Positions 32,816 to 42,106 of a stretch of 64,000 bases of DNA are shown here, in pieces; position 1 is the stretch's first letter, and every line of letters starts with the position of its first letter. Both the position numbers and the translations under genes were made by a program. Below the pieces are notes generated by a model, which did not search any database, had not been told where the DNA came from, and was given only the letters and a program-made list of their open reading frames with translations. Origin of the DNA: an uncultured Collinsella sp. (GTDB lineage Bacteria; Actinomycetota; Coriobacteriia; Coriobacteriales; Coriobacteriaceae); NCBI GenBank assembly GCA_958453935.1, contig CAUDZT010000001.1, positions 13,284-77,283 on the forward strand, written 5' to 3'.

Positions 32816-33589
32816 ATGGGCAACTTGAACAACGGCGCGCTCGAGCGCAACGACTCACGTCGCGTGGCACTGGTCACGGGCGGCTCGCGGGGTATCGGCC
32901 GCGCCTGCGCTGTCGGTCTGGCGGAGGACGGCTTTGATATCGCCGTCGTCTATGCCGGCAGCGTCGATGCGGCGCGCGAGACGTGCGAAGCCTGCGAGGC
33001 GTCTGGCGCCACGGTGCGCGCATATCAATGCGACGTGGCCGATCCCGCTGCCGTCAACGCGTGCGTGGAAGCGGGCCTCAACGACTTTGGCTCCATTTGG
33101 GCGCTCGTCAACAACGCCGGCATCACGCGCGATGGCTTGCTCATGCGCATGGGCGATGACGCCTTCGACCGCGTGCTCGATGTCAATCTCAAGGGAACAT
33201 TCAATATGACGCGCGCGCTCACCAAGACCTTTATGCGCCAGCGCGGCGGCTGCGTCGTCAACATGAGCTCGGTTGTGGGCCTGATGGGCAACGCCGGACA
33301 GGCCAACTACGCTGCCTCCAAGGCGGGCGTGATTGGCCTGACCAAGGCGGTAGCGCGCGAGCTTGCGCCCCGCGGCGTACGAGTGAACGCGGTCGCCCCG
33401 GGGTTTGTCGAGACGGATATGACGTCAAAGCTCTCGGAGAAGGTTCGCGCGGCAACCGAGGAGCAGATTCCCCTAAAGCGCATGGCGCGACCCGAGGAAG
33501 TAGCCCGCGTGGTGCGCTTTTTGGCGAGCGATGCGGCTTCCTACATTACGGGCGAGGTTGTACGCGTCGACGGCGGAATGGGGATGTAG
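32816..33589 (+). CDS. fabG: 3-oxoacyl-ACP reductase
   Basis: A 257-residue short-chain dehydrogenase with the NADPH-binding TGGSRGIG (21-28) and the catalytic Tyr165-x3-Lys169 in NYAASKAGVIGLTKA. It reduces 3-ketoacyl-ACP. AAAGGA precedes the ATG. It starts 30 nt after fabD. Confidence 0.96.
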   Translation: MGNLNNGALERNDSRRVALVTGGSRGIGRACAVGLAEDGFDIAVVYAGSVDAARETCEACEASGATVRAYQCDVADPAAVNACVEAGLNDFGSIWALVNNAGITRDGLLMRMGDDAFDRVLDVNLKGTFNMTRALTKTFMRQRGGCVVNMSSVVGLMGNAGQANYAASKAGVIGLTKAVARELAPRGVRVNAVAPGFVETDMTSKLSEKVRAATEEQIPLKRMARPEEVARVVRFLASDAASYITGEVVRVDGGMGM

Positions 33590-33628
33590 AAACCAGGGCC
33601 GAAGAACGGCTTGGATGAGGAGACCATG

Positions 33629-34876
33629 ATGGAACAGAGAGTTGCAATCACCGGCATAGGTGCCGTATCGCCGCTCGGCAACACCGCGCTTGCCACCTGG
33701 GCGGCAATGTGTGCCGGCACGTGCGGCATCGGCCCGATCACGCACTTCGATACGGATGCGTTTGCTGTCAAGGTGGCGGCCGAGGTCAAGGGCTTTGACG
33801 GCAACGAGTACTTTGGCAAGCGTGACGCCAAGCATCTCGACCCCTGCGTTCAGTTTGCGATGGCGGCTTCGGACGAGGCCATGCACGATGCGGGCTTTGA
33901 TGTCGAAGGCGCCATCGATCGAGAGCGCCTGGGCGTCTACGTGGGCTCGGGTGTGGGCGGCATGCAGACACTCGTCGACAACGTCCATACGATTGCCGAC
34001 CGCGGGCCTCGTCGCGCATCGCCTTACATGATCGCGATGATGATTCCCAACATGGCTTCGGGCAACATCGCGATTCGCCATAAGGCAAAGGGCCCGACCC
34101 TACCCGTCGTGACTGCCTGCGCGACTTCTGCCCATGCGGTGGGTGAGGCGTTCCGCGCCATCAAGCACAGCTATGCCGACGCGATCCTCGCGGGCGGCGC
34201 CGAGGCCGCAATTATCCCCGATGCCGTTGCGGGCTTTACGTCCTGCCGCGCATTGACCACCAACCCCGATCCCGCGACGGCCTGCCGTCCGTTCGATGCA
34301 GACCGCGACGGCTTTGTGATGGGCGAGGGCGCCTGCGTGCTCGTGCTCGAGAGCATGGAACATGCGCAGGCGCGCGGTGCGCACATTTATGCCGAGGTCG
34401 TGGGCTACGGCAACACCGATGATGCCTATCACATCACGAGCCCCGATCCCGAGGCTGCCGGCATTGCCCGTGCGATATCGCTGGCGGTGGCCGAAGGCGA
34501 CGTTAAGCCTTCCGAGGGCCTCTACATCAACGCTCACGGCACCTCGACCAAGCTCAACGATTCGTCCGAGACGGCGGGCATAAAGCGTGCGCTCGGCGAG
34601 GACGCGGCACGCGCCGCGCACGTCTCGTCGACTAAGTCGATGACCGGCCACATGATCGGTGCCACGGGTGCCATCGAGGTCATGGCCTGCGCCATGGCGC
34701 TCGAGCAGGGCGTGGTGCCGCCGACCATTAACTACCACACGCCCGATCCCGCCTGCGATCTTGACTACACGCCCAATCGCGCGGTTCGCGCCGACCTTAC
34801 CTGGGCGCTTTCGACCAACCTGGGCTTTGGCGGGCACAACGCCGCCATCGCGCTGCGTAGATATACGAGGAGCTAG
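33629..34876 (+). CDS. fabF: Beta-ketoacyl-ACP synthase II
   Basis: A 415-residue KAS II elongation enzyme with the Cys-His-His triad: Cys164 in TACATSAHAVG, His303 in NAHGTSTKLND and His341 in KSMTGHMIGA. The start at 33629 is chosen because AGGAG lies 6 nt upstream; in-frame TTG at 33611 and ATG at 33626 are alternatives. It sits 39 nt after fabG. Confidence 0.95.
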   Translation: MEQRVAITGIGAVSPLGNTALATWAAMCAGTCGIGPITHFDTDAFAVKVAAEVKGFDGNEYFGKRDAKHLDPCVQFAMAASDEAMHDAGFDVEGAIDRERLGVYVGSGVGGMQTLVDNVHTIADRGPRRASPYMIAMMIPNMASGNIAIRHKAKGPTLPVVTACATSAHAVGEAFRAIKHSYADAILAGGAEAAIIPDAVAGFTSCRALTTNPDPATACRPFDADRDGFVMGEGACVLVLESMEHAQARGAHIYAEVVGYGNTDDAYHITSPDPEAAGIARAISLAVAEGDVKPSEGLYINAHGTSTKLNDSSETAGIKRALGEDAARAAHVSSTKSMTGHMIGATGAIEVMACAMALEQGVVPPTINYHTPDPACDLDYTPNRAVRADLTWALSTNLGFGGHNAAIALRRYTRS

Positions 34877-34879
34877 AGC

Positions 34880-35353
34880 ATGGATTCCAAAAGACTTGCC
34901 GAGATAGCCGATGTGATGGAGGACCGCGGCCTCACGCGCGTACGCGTTGAGGAGCCCGATGGCACCGCGGTCGAACTCGAGCGCGCGAGTGTGGCGCAGC
35001 CGGTTGCCGTGCCCATGCCTATGCCGAGCGCCATGGCCGCTCAAGTTGCAGCTCCCACAGTCGCGCCTGCCGCACCGGAACCCGCCACGCAGACACCTGC
35101 CGCCGCGCCGGAGCCCAAGGGCACCGAGGTGACTGCTCCCATGGTGGGCGTCTTCTATGCTGCCCCTGCGCCGGGCGACGAGCCATTTGTGCGCGTGGGC
35201 TCCAAGGTCAAGGCCGGCGAGACCCTCTGCATCATCGAGGCCATGAAGGTTCTCAACGAGGTGACGGCCGAGGCAGACGGTGAGGTGCTCGAGATCTGCG
35301 TGGCCGACGGCGACCTCGTGGAGTTTGGCAGCTGCCTCATGAGGATCGGATAG
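34880..35353 (+). CDS. accB: Acetyl-CoA carboxylase biotin carboxyl carrier protein
   Basis: A 157-residue BCCP. An N-terminal helix is followed by a long Ala/Pro linker (about residues 38-78) and the biotinyl domain, with the acceptor lysine in EAMKV (Lys123). It shuttles carboxybiotin between AccC and the AccDA transferase. It starts 3 nt after fabF. Biotinylation is presumably by the divergent ligase gene. Confidence 0.96.
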   Translation: MDSKRLAEIADVMEDRGLTRVRVEEPDGTAVELERASVAQPVAVPMPMPSAMAAQVAAPTVAPAAPEPATQTPAAAPEPKGTEVTAPMVGVFYAAPAPGDEPFVRVGSKVKAGETLCIIEAMKVLNEVTAEADGEVLEICVADGDLVEFGSCLMRIG

Positions 35354-35362
35354 GTGATATCC

Positions 35363-35785
35363 ATGAACAAAGAAGAGCTCAAGAAGCTGTTACCGCATCG
35401 CGAGCCGATGCTTTTGCTCGACGAAGCCGAGCTGGTGGGCGACGAGGCCCACGGCAAGATCACGATTACAGGCGACGAGTACTTTTTGCAGGGGCATTTT
35501 CCGGGAAACCCGGTCGTCCCCGGCGTGATTCAGTGCGAGATGCTCGCCCAGAACTGCTGCGTGCTGCTGATGGGCGATGAGGAGGCGCGCGGCGCGACGC
35601 CGTTCTACACGAGTCTGGACAAGGTGCGCTTTAAGCGTCCGGTGCGCCCGGGCGACACGGTGGATCTGGTGTGCTCCATCACGCGTGCGCGCGGGCCGTT
35701 CCGCTTTGCGACGGGTACCGCGAGCGTCAACGGTGAGGTTTGCTGCCGCGCCGATATGTCTTTTGCACTCGTGCACGAAAGTTAA
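35363..35785 (+). CDS. fabZ: 3-hydroxyacyl-ACP dehydratase
   Basis: A 140-residue hot-dog-fold dehydratase with the catalytic His45 in GHFPGNPVVPG and Glu59 in QCEMLAQ. It converts 3-hydroxyacyl-ACP to trans-2-enoyl-ACP. The ATG at 35363 is chosen; an in-frame GTG at 35354, abutting the accB stop, is possible. No fabA or fabM/fabN is seen here, so the origin of unsaturated chains is not shown by this window. Confidence 0.95.
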   Translation: MNKEELKKLLPHREPMLLLDEAELVGDEAHGKITITGDEYFLQGHFPGNPVVPGVIQCEMLAQNCCVLLMGDEEARGATPFYTSLDKVRFKRPVRPGDTVDLVCSITRARGPFRFATGTASVNGEVCCRADMSFALVHES

Positions 35786-35795
35786 GGAAGGCTTC

Positions 35796-37139
35796 ATGTT
35801 CGACAAAGTGCTCATCGCCAACCGCGGCGAAGTCGCGGTCCGTGTTATCCGCGCGTGCCGCGATATGGGCATCAAGACCGTCGCCGTTTATTCCACGGCC
35901 GATGCGGACGCGCTACACGTGCAGCTTGCTGACGAGGCGTATTGCATCGGCGGCCCGCGTCTTGCCGAGAGCTACCTCAACGACGATGCCGTGCTCACCT
36001 GTGCCGTAAAGTCGGGAGCTAAGGCAATTCATCCCGGCTATGGCTTCTTTTCCGAGAAGGCGAGCTTCGTGCGCGACTGCGACAAGTTCGGTCTGGCGTT
36101 TGTCGGTCCTTCGGCCGAGGTGATCGACAGCATGGGCGACAAGGACGCCGCACGCCGAACGGCCGCTGCTGCGGGCGTGCCCATCGTGCCGGGCTGCGAT
36201 TTGCTCAAAAGCCCCGAGGAAGCAACGGCCGAGGCCGAGCGCATCGGCTGCCCCGTGCTTATTAAGGCGCGCGCGGGCGGCGGCGGTCGCGGTATTCGCA
36301 AGGTCGAGCGCGTGGAAGATGCGGCAAAGGCGTTCATCGAGGCGCGTGCCGAGGGTGAGGCCGTTTTTGGCGACGGCGAGTGCTACATGGAGAAGTTCGT
36401 CGCGCCGGCGCACCATGTCGAGGTGCAGATTATGGCCGATAAGCAGGGCCATGTGTTTTCGCTCGGCGAGCGCGAGTGCTCGGTTCAGCGTCGCAACCAA
36501 AAGCTGATCGAGGAGAGCCCCGCGCCGTGCCTCGACGGACGCGACGACATTCGTGCTCGCATGCACAAGGCAGCGCGTGACCTGGCTCGTGCCGTCGGCT
36601 ACGAAGGAGCCGGTACCATCGAGTTCCTGTATTCGGACGACGGCAGTTTCTACTTCATGGAAATGAACACGCGCTTGCAGGTGGAGCATCCGGTTACGGA
36701 GTTTGTGACCGATACCGACTTGGTCAAGTGGCAGCTGCGCGTGGCAGCCGGCCAGCCTCTGCCCTTTGAGCAGGAGGACATGCCGGTTCGCAACCACGCC
36801 ATGGAGTGCCGCATCAATGCCGAAACGCCGGGCTTTCTGCCGTCATGCGGAACGGTCACCGCGTTGCGTGTGCCGGGTGGTCCGCGCGTACGCTGGGATT
36901 CCGCCATGTTTACCGGTGCGAACGTTCCGCCGTACTACGACTCCATGCTCGGCAAGCTCATCGTGTGTGCGCCCACGCGCGACGGTGCCATTCGCAAGAT
37001 GCGTTCGGCCCTGGGCGAGCTCGTGATCGAGGGCGTGAGCGAAAACAGCGAGCTTCAGCTCGACGTGCTGGCAAACGATGAGTTCTTGTCGGGCATGTAT
37101 CACACCGATTTGATGGGGCATCTCTATGCTGATGAATAG
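35796..37139 (+). CDS. accC: Biotin carboxylase subunit of acetyl-CoA carboxylase
   Basis: A 447-residue ATP-grasp enzyme. Its N-terminal domain starts MFDKVLIANRGEVAVRVIRA, and the glycine-rich ATP lid KARAGGGGRGI and the EMNTRLQVEHPVTE signature follow. It carboxylates biotin on AccB using ATP and bicarbonate. The ATG has AAGGAAG 6 nt upstream. The 3' end overlaps accDA by 14 nt. Confidence 0.96.
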   Translation: MFDKVLIANRGEVAVRVIRACRDMGIKTVAVYSTADADALHVQLADEAYCIGGPRLAESYLNDDAVLTCAVKSGAKAIHPGYGFFSEKASFVRDCDKFGLAFVGPSAEVIDSMGDKDAARRTAAAAGVPIVPGCDLLKSPEEATAEAERIGCPVLIKARAGGGGRGIRKVERVEDAAKAFIEARAEGEAVFGDGECYMEKFVAPAHHVEVQIMADKQGHVFSLGERECSVQRRNQKLIEESPAPCLDGRDDIRARMHKAARDLARAVGYEGAGTIEFLYSDDGSFYFMEMNTRLQVEHPVTEFVTDTDLVKWQLRVAAGQPLPFEQEDMPVRNHAMECRINAETPGFLPSCGTVTALRVPGGPRVRWDSAMFTGANVPPYYDSMLGKLIVCAPTRDGAIRKMRSALGELVIEGVSENSELQLDVLANDEFLSGMYHTDLMGHLYADE

Positions 37140-38850
37140 AAAAGCGAAGACGGTCAACGTCCTCGAGGGGCCGATGACCGAGTCATGTGCCGAGTTTCCC
37201 GCGCGCCACGTGTTTATCAAGTGCCCGGGGTGCCGCCGTGTGATCGATGAGGCACGCCTGCACGACAACCTCGAGGTCTGTCCTCGTTGCGGCAAACACT
37301 TTCGCGTGAGCGGTCGCGCGCGCATGCGCATGACGGTCGACGAGGGCACGTTTGAGGAATGGGATGCTAATCTGGCGTCGGAGGACTTCCTCTCGTTTCG
37401 CGGTTATGCCGACAAGCTCAAGGGCGCGGTCGAGCGTTCGGGCGAGCGCGATGCCGTTGTGTGCGGCAGGGGCAAAATCTGCGGTTGCGATACGGCGCTC
37501 TTCTTTATGGATGCCAACTTTATGATGGGCTCGATGGGTTCCGTGGTGGGCGAGAAGATCTGTCGCGTCTTTGAGCGTGCGACCGAGCTGGGATTGCCAG
37601 TCGTCGGCTTTACCGTTTCGGGCGGTGCGCGCATGCAAGAGGGCGTGACCTCGCTTATGCAGATGGCCAAGATTTCTGCGGCGGTTAGGCGCCACAGCGA
37701 GGCGGGCGGCCTGTATATCACGGTGCTCTCCGACCCCACGACCGGAGGCGTAACCGCGAGCTTTGCCATGGAGGGCGACATTATCCTGGCCGAGCCCGAT
37801 GCCCTGACGGCATTTGCCGGCCCGCGCGTGATCGAGCAGAACATGCACAAGCGCCTGCCCAAGGGATTCCAGCGCTCCGAGTTTTTGCTGGAGCACGGCT
37901 TTTGCGATGCCGTTGTTCCGCGTGGCGAGATTGCGCTCACGGTAGGCGAGTTGCTGGCGCTGCACGAAGGGCACGCGCCCGGCTTGGGGGCACCGCATGA
38001 AATCGTGCATACGGGTCGCCGCGGCAAAAAGCTGGGACACTTGTTTAAGCGCTCGGCGGCACCAAAAACCGCGCTCGAGATTGTCAAGCAGACCCGCTCG
38101 GCAGATCGCGCCACGGCGGGTGAGATGATCTCGCTGGGCCTCGACGGATTCGTTGAGCTGCACGGCGACCGTTACTTTGGCGACGACGCCGCCGTGGTGG
38201 GTGGCATTGGCTGGAAAGACGGACGCCCCGTAACGGTCATCGCCATCGAGCGCGGCACCACGACCAAAGAGCGTATCCGCCGCAACTTTGGCATGGCGCA
38301 TCCCGAGGGCTACCGCAAGGCGCGTCGCCTTATGCGTCAGGCCGAAAAGTTTGGTCGACCGGTTCTGTGCCTGGTCGATACTTCGGGCGCGTTTTGCGGC
38401 ATCGGTGCCGAGGAGCGCGGCCAGGGCGAGGCGATCGCCCAGAATCTCATGGAGATGAGCGGCCTTAAGACGCCGATTGTCTCGGTGGTGACAGGCGAGG
38501 GCGGCTCTGGTGGCGCGCTGGCGCTATCCGTGGCCGACCGCATCCTGATGCTCTCGAGCTCGGCCTATTCGGTCGTGAGCCCCGAGGCCTGTGCGTCGAT
38601 CCTGTGGAAGGATACCGAGCGCGCGGATGAGGCCGCCGAGGCGCTGAAGCTCACGGCCCCCGATCTGTTGGCGCTCGGCATCATCGACGGCATTGTTGAC
38701 GATAGGGGCCTGTCGCATGAGGAGATCGCCGGTGCCGTCATGTCCTCGGCATTTGATGCCTTCGATACGCTTGGGCAGCTCGACGACGCCACCCTCACAA
38801 ACCTCCGCTACGAAAAGTACCGCACAATCGGTCAGTACCGCACGATGTGA
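37126..38850 (+). CDS. accD: Fused acetyl-CoA carboxylase carboxyltransferase beta-alpha (AccD-AccA)
   Basis: A 574-residue single chain. Residues 1-285 are AccD-like, with the zinc ribbon cysteines 33, 36, 52 and 55 and the crotonase-fold VSGGARMQEGVTSLMQM. From about 290 onward the chain is AccA-like, with ELHGDRYFGDDAAVVGGIG and the TGEGGSGGALAL segment. It transfers the carboxyl group from biotin to acetyl-CoA to make malonyl-CoA. In most bacteria these are two proteins; such fusions are known in some Gram-positive groups. The start overlaps accC; a second in-frame ATG is at 37132. Confidence 0.94.
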   Translation: MLMNRKAKTVNVLEGPMTESCAEFPARHVFIKCPGCRRVIDEARLHDNLEVCPRCGKHFRVSGRARMRMTVDEGTFEEWDANLASEDFLSFRGYADKLKGAVERSGERDAVVCGRGKICGCDTALFFMDANFMMGSMGSVVGEKICRVFERATELGLPVVGFTVSGGARMQEGVTSLMQMAKISAAVRRHSEAGGLYITVLSDPTTGGVTASFAMEGDIILAEPDALTAFAGPRVIEQNMHKRLPKGFQRSEFLLEHGFCDAVVPRGEIALTVGELLALHEGHAPGLGAPHEIVHTGRRGKKLGHLFKRSAAPKTALEIVKQTRSADRATAGEMISLGLDGFVELHGDRYFGDDAAVVGGIGWKDGRPVTVIAIERGTTTKERIRRNFGMAHPEGYRKARRLMRQAEKFGRPVLCLVDTSGAFCGIGAEERGQGEAIAQNLMEMSGLKTPIVSVVTGEGGSGGALALSVADRILMLSSSAYSVVSPEACASILWKDTERADEAAEALKLTAPDLLALGIIDGIVDDRGLSHEEIAGAVMSSAFDAFDTLGQLDDATLTNLRYEKYRTIGQYRTM

Positions 38851-38866
38851 CAAAGGAAAAGTCTGC

Positions 38867-40105
38867 ATGTCACATTGGGAAAGGCGTTCCATGTCACAAG
38901 TTTCTAACACCTCGTTTACAACGACGGTCTCATCAAACGCCATGGCCGTGGTGGACTATCTGTCCAAAAGCATGATGTCGGCGCTGCCGTTTATTGTCTG
39001 CGCGGCGTTGTTCCGTACCGTCGCCGTCATTATGGGCGAAGGCATGCTGGGCCTGTGGTCTGCCGATTCCGAAATCTATCGCCTGTTCTACAGTTGGCTC
39101 TATAACGCCGGCTACTACTTTTTGCCCATTTATCTTGGTTGGGCGGCTGCCCGCCAGCTCGGTTGCTCGGAGCAGCTGGGCATGATGCTGGGCGGCGTAT
39201 TGATTGCGCCCGATCTGCTTAAGCTCGTCGATGCCGCATCGACGACGGGGGCATCGATGACTTCCGTGTATGGCCTGCTTCCCGCGCCGGTCAACGATTA
39301 CACGACAACTGTTATCCCGGTTCTCATCTCGGTGCCCGTGCTATGGCGAGTGGAGTGTTTCTTTCGGCGCGTTATCCCTCAGGCCGTGGCGTTTTCGTTC
39401 GTTCCGTTTGCAACCATGCTCGTTATGGTTCCGGTTTCGCTGTGTATTACGGCGCCGGCGGGCAGCTATCTGGGCATGCTGTTGGGCCAGCTTATGTTTA
39501 TGCTTGGTAATTCCGGTGGCATCGTGTCGCTGCTCACGCTCATGGGGCTTGCCGCGGGCTGGGAGTTCCTAAAGATCGCCGGCGTCAGCAACGTTGTCCT
39601 ATCGCTCGCCTATGCGCAGTTTATGAGTGTGGGAACGGATTCGTGTATCCTGATCGCCGCGACGATGGCAACGTTCGCCGTTTGGGGCATGCCCTTTGGC
39701 GCGTCGCTCCGCGTTGCGGATAAGGACGAGAAGGCGCTCATGCTGGGCTATTCAATCTCGGGTGTTCTTGGCGGCGTAAGCGAGCCGGCGCTGTACGGTT
39801 GCGGCTTCAAATATGGCAGGTGCCTGACGTGCATGGCCATCGGCGGCGCCGTCGGAGGCCTTGTTGCGGCCGTGGGCCACGTTACGGCCTATACCATCGG
39901 CATGACGAATGTCCTCATGGTCATTGGCTTTGCCACGGGCGGCATCTCGAACCTGCTGTGGTGCTGCGCTGCCGGCGGTGTGGCATTTGCGGTGTCTGCG
40001 GCGCTGAGCTACTGCTTTGGCGTGGTGTCGGCGAGGGGGCGGGCGGCAGAAGACGGAGCCGATTCACCCGAAACCTCGAAGAGCGTGACCGAAGTAAGCG
40101 CGTAA
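38867..40105 (+). CDS. PTS EIIC domain protein, glucose/beta-glucoside superfamily, without EIIB or EIIA
   Basis: A 412-residue polytopic protein with about ten membrane segments. TTTVIPVLISVPVLWRVE and LGGVSEPALYGCGFKYG match conserved parts of the Glc-superfamily EIIC. No EIIB cysteine motif and no EIIA are fused or adjacent, so it depends on partners elsewhere or has another role. It starts 16 nt after accDA with AAAGGA upstream and no terminator between, so it may be transcribed with the fatty-acid operon. An in-frame ATG at 38891 is the alternative start. Confidence 0.75.
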   Translation: MSHWERRSMSQVSNTSFTTTVSSNAMAVVDYLSKSMMSALPFIVCAALFRTVAVIMGEGMLGLWSADSEIYRLFYSWLYNAGYYFLPIYLGWAAARQLGCSEQLGMMLGGVLIAPDLLKLVDAASTTGASMTSVYGLLPAPVNDYTTTVIPVLISVPVLWRVECFFRRVIPQAVAFSFVPFATMLVMVPVSLCITAPAGSYLGMLLGQLMFMLGNSGGIVSLLTLMGLAAGWEFLKIAGVSNVVLSLAYAQFMSVGTDSCILIAATMATFAVWGMPFGASLRVADKDEKALMLGYSISGVLGGVSEPALYGCGFKYGRCLTCMAIGGAVGGLVAAVGHVTAYTIGMTNVLMVIGFATGGISNLLWCCAAGGVAFAVSAALSYCFGVVSARGRAAEDGADSPETSKSVTEVSA

Positions 40106-40143
40106 ACCTGTGCGACACAAGGACGATTCCTCTGCCACATTCC

Positions 40144-40177
40144 AAGGCCGTGGTCCGTGTGGGCTGCGGCCTTTTTG
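40144..40177 (+). terminator. Terminator after the orphan EIIC gene
   Basis: AAGGCCG pairs with CGGCCTT with a partly paired interior, followed by TTTTTG. Confidence 0.7.
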
Positions 40178-40255
40178 TATCTGGAGGACAAAGTGGCTAC
40201 ACTACAATCCGTTTGAGCAATAGATATATAGGTAGTACCGTGGGGGCGGATATAG

Positions 40256-41410
40256 ATGGTCGAGTGGATTGTTAAGCGTGCGCAGGGCGACCGTGCGCGC
40301 GTGGGCACGTTGACGGGCGTGGTGTGTATTCTCGCCAATGTGGCATTATGCGCTGCGAAGGGTGCAATTGGCGTGCTGTCGGGATCGGTTTCGATCGTGG
40401 CGGATGCCATGAACAACCTGTCCGATGCCAGCTCGAATATCGTGAGCGTGCTGGGCTTCAGGCTGGCGAGCAAGCCGGCCGACCCCGAGCATCCTTACGG
40501 TCACGGTCGCTACGAGTATCTCTCGGGCTTGGTCGTGGCAGCGCTCGTGCTGCTGATTGGCGTTGAGCTGGTGAAGTCGTCGGTTGAGCGAATTGTCAAC
40601 CCCGAACCTGTCGAGTTCTCACTTGCCCTGGTGGCGGTCCTTGCGCTTTCGATGGTCGTAAAGCTGTGGATGGCGGCCCTCAACCAAAAGCTCGGTGACC
40701 GCATTGAGTCCGAGACGTTGCATGCGACCGCGCAGGATTCCAAGAACGATGTCCTTGCCACGGGCGCCGTGTTAGCGTGCGCAATTGTTTCGCAGGTGAC
40801 GCACATCAATCTTGACGCATGGGTCGGCCTTGCCGTTGGCGCCTATATTGGCTGGAGCGGTTTTGAGCTCATCCAGGATACGGTGAGCCCGCTTTTGGGC
40901 CAGGCGCCTGATCCTAAGCTGGTCAAGCACATTCGAGACAAGATCATGAGCTACCCCGGCGTTTTGGGCGTTCACGACCTGATGGTTCACGACTACGGCC
41001 CGGGCAGGAAGTTCGCAAGCGCTCATGCCGAGATGGCAGCCGAGGCCAGCCCGCTGGAAAGTCACGACACGCTCGATAACATCGAGCAGTCGTTTAGGGT
41101 CGAAGACGGCATGATCGTCACGCTCCATTACGACCCCATCGTGACCGACGACCCCAAGGTGGCGAGCATGCGTTTGTGCATTAACGCTATGGCTCAACAG
41201 ATCGATAGCCGCCTTTCAATTCACGATCTGCGCTGTGTGCCGGGCCCTACGCACACCAACGTGATCTTTGACTGCGTACGTCCCTCGGATTTGGCGATGA
41301 GCGCCGAGGACCTAAAGCACGCGCTGGCACAACGGGTCGAATCGGAATATCCCAAGTCGGTCGCAAAGATTACGATCGACGAAGACTACGTAGGCCGTAC
41401 CCACGAGTAG
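40256..41410 (+). CDS. Cation diffusion facilitator family metal exporter
   Basis: A 384-residue CDF transporter with six membrane helices and a cytoplasmic C-terminal domain of about 180 residues, longer than average. Metal-site helices are visible in ADAMNNLSDASSN and ATAQDSKNDVLATGA, with the HPYGHGRYEYL loop between them. It exports divalent metal (Zn, Mn or Fe) against protons. The asparagines and aspartates of the site resemble the Mn-type subgroup, but this is not decisive. GTGGGGG lies upstream of the ATG. The next gene starts 38 nt later. Confidence 0.88.
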   Translation: MVEWIVKRAQGDRARVGTLTGVVCILANVALCAAKGAIGVLSGSVSIVADAMNNLSDASSNIVSVLGFRLASKPADPEHPYGHGRYEYLSGLVVAALVLLIGVELVKSSVERIVNPEPVEFSLALVAVLALSMVVKLWMAALNQKLGDRIESETLHATAQDSKNDVLATGAVLACAIVSQVTHINLDAWVGLAVGAYIGWSGFELIQDTVSPLLGQAPDPKLVKHIRDKIMSYPGVLGVHDLMVHDYGPGRKFASAHAEMAAEASPLESHDTLDNIEQSFRVEDGMIVTLHYDPIVTDDPKVASMRLCINAMAQQIDSRLSIHDLRCVPGPTHTNVIFDCVRPSDLAMSAEDLKHALAQRVESEYPKSVAKITIDEDYVGRTHE

Positions 41411-41448
41411 GGCTGTCCGGCAAGGCAATGTATACAGAAGGGGAGAAC

Positions 41449-42075
41449 ATGAAGAGGCTGTATCTGCTCCGCCATGGCCAGACGGAATTCAACGTCAAAA
41501 AGCTCGTCCAGGGTCGCTGCGATTCACCGCTCACCGATTTGGGCCGTCAGCAAGCCGGGATGGCAGCCGCATGGCTCAAAGCCCACGGCGTCGTCCCCGA
41601 CAAAGTGGTCTCATCACCCTTAGGCCGAGCCATGAACACGGCAAGTCTCGTCGCATACGAACTCCTCGGTCCGGACGCCGCAGTCGAGCCCTGCGAAGGC
41701 ATCATCGAGCGCAGCTACGGCACCTTCGAAGAAGGCCCCCACGACGCCCTGCGCACCGACGTCTGGGACCCGGGCGAGGACCTGGTCCCCTTCGGAGGAG
41801 AAGGAAGCCGCGCGCTGCAAGAACGCATGGTAGGTACCCTCACCAATCTCATGGGCGCCGAGGGCATCGAAACCCTCCTAGCAGTAAGCCACGGCAGTGC
41901 CAGCCGCCAATTCATCAAAGCCGCCGCTCCAGAGGACTTCAAACTCCCAGCAAAACTTCCCAACTGCGCCATCATGATTTTTGATTTTGAAGAGTCCACG
42001 CCACAAGCAGAAGGCGAATCACATCAATGCAAGTTCACCCTCCAACAAATAGTGGATCCCCAACAAAGTCATTAG
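41449..42075 (+). CDS. Histidine phosphatase (phosphoglycerate mutase-like) family protein
   Basis: A 208-residue protein with the phosphohistidine motif LLRHGQTEFN at the N-terminus and the second histidine in LLAVSHGSASRQF. It belongs to the branch-1 histidine phosphatases; the substrate may be a sugar phosphate or nucleotide. The start at 41449 has GAAGGGGAG upstream; an in-frame ATG at 41428 is less likely. Codon choice drifts toward GAA, CTA, GCA and CCA in the 3' half. It ends 31 nt before the cruciform element C. Confidence 0.8.
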   Translation: MKRLYLLRHGQTEFNVKKLVQGRCDSPLTDLGRQQAGMAAAWLKAHGVVPDKVVSSPLGRAMNTASLVAYELLGPDAAVEPCEGIIERSYGTFEEGPHDALRTDVWDPGEDLVPFGGEGSRALQERMVGTLTNLMGAEGIETLLAVSHGSASRQFIKAAAPEDFKLPAKLPNCAIMIFDFEESTPQAEGESHQCKFTLQQIVDPQQSH

Positions 42076-42106
42076 CCTGAGCGAGCAAGGTTTAGCAGAC
42101 ATCAAC

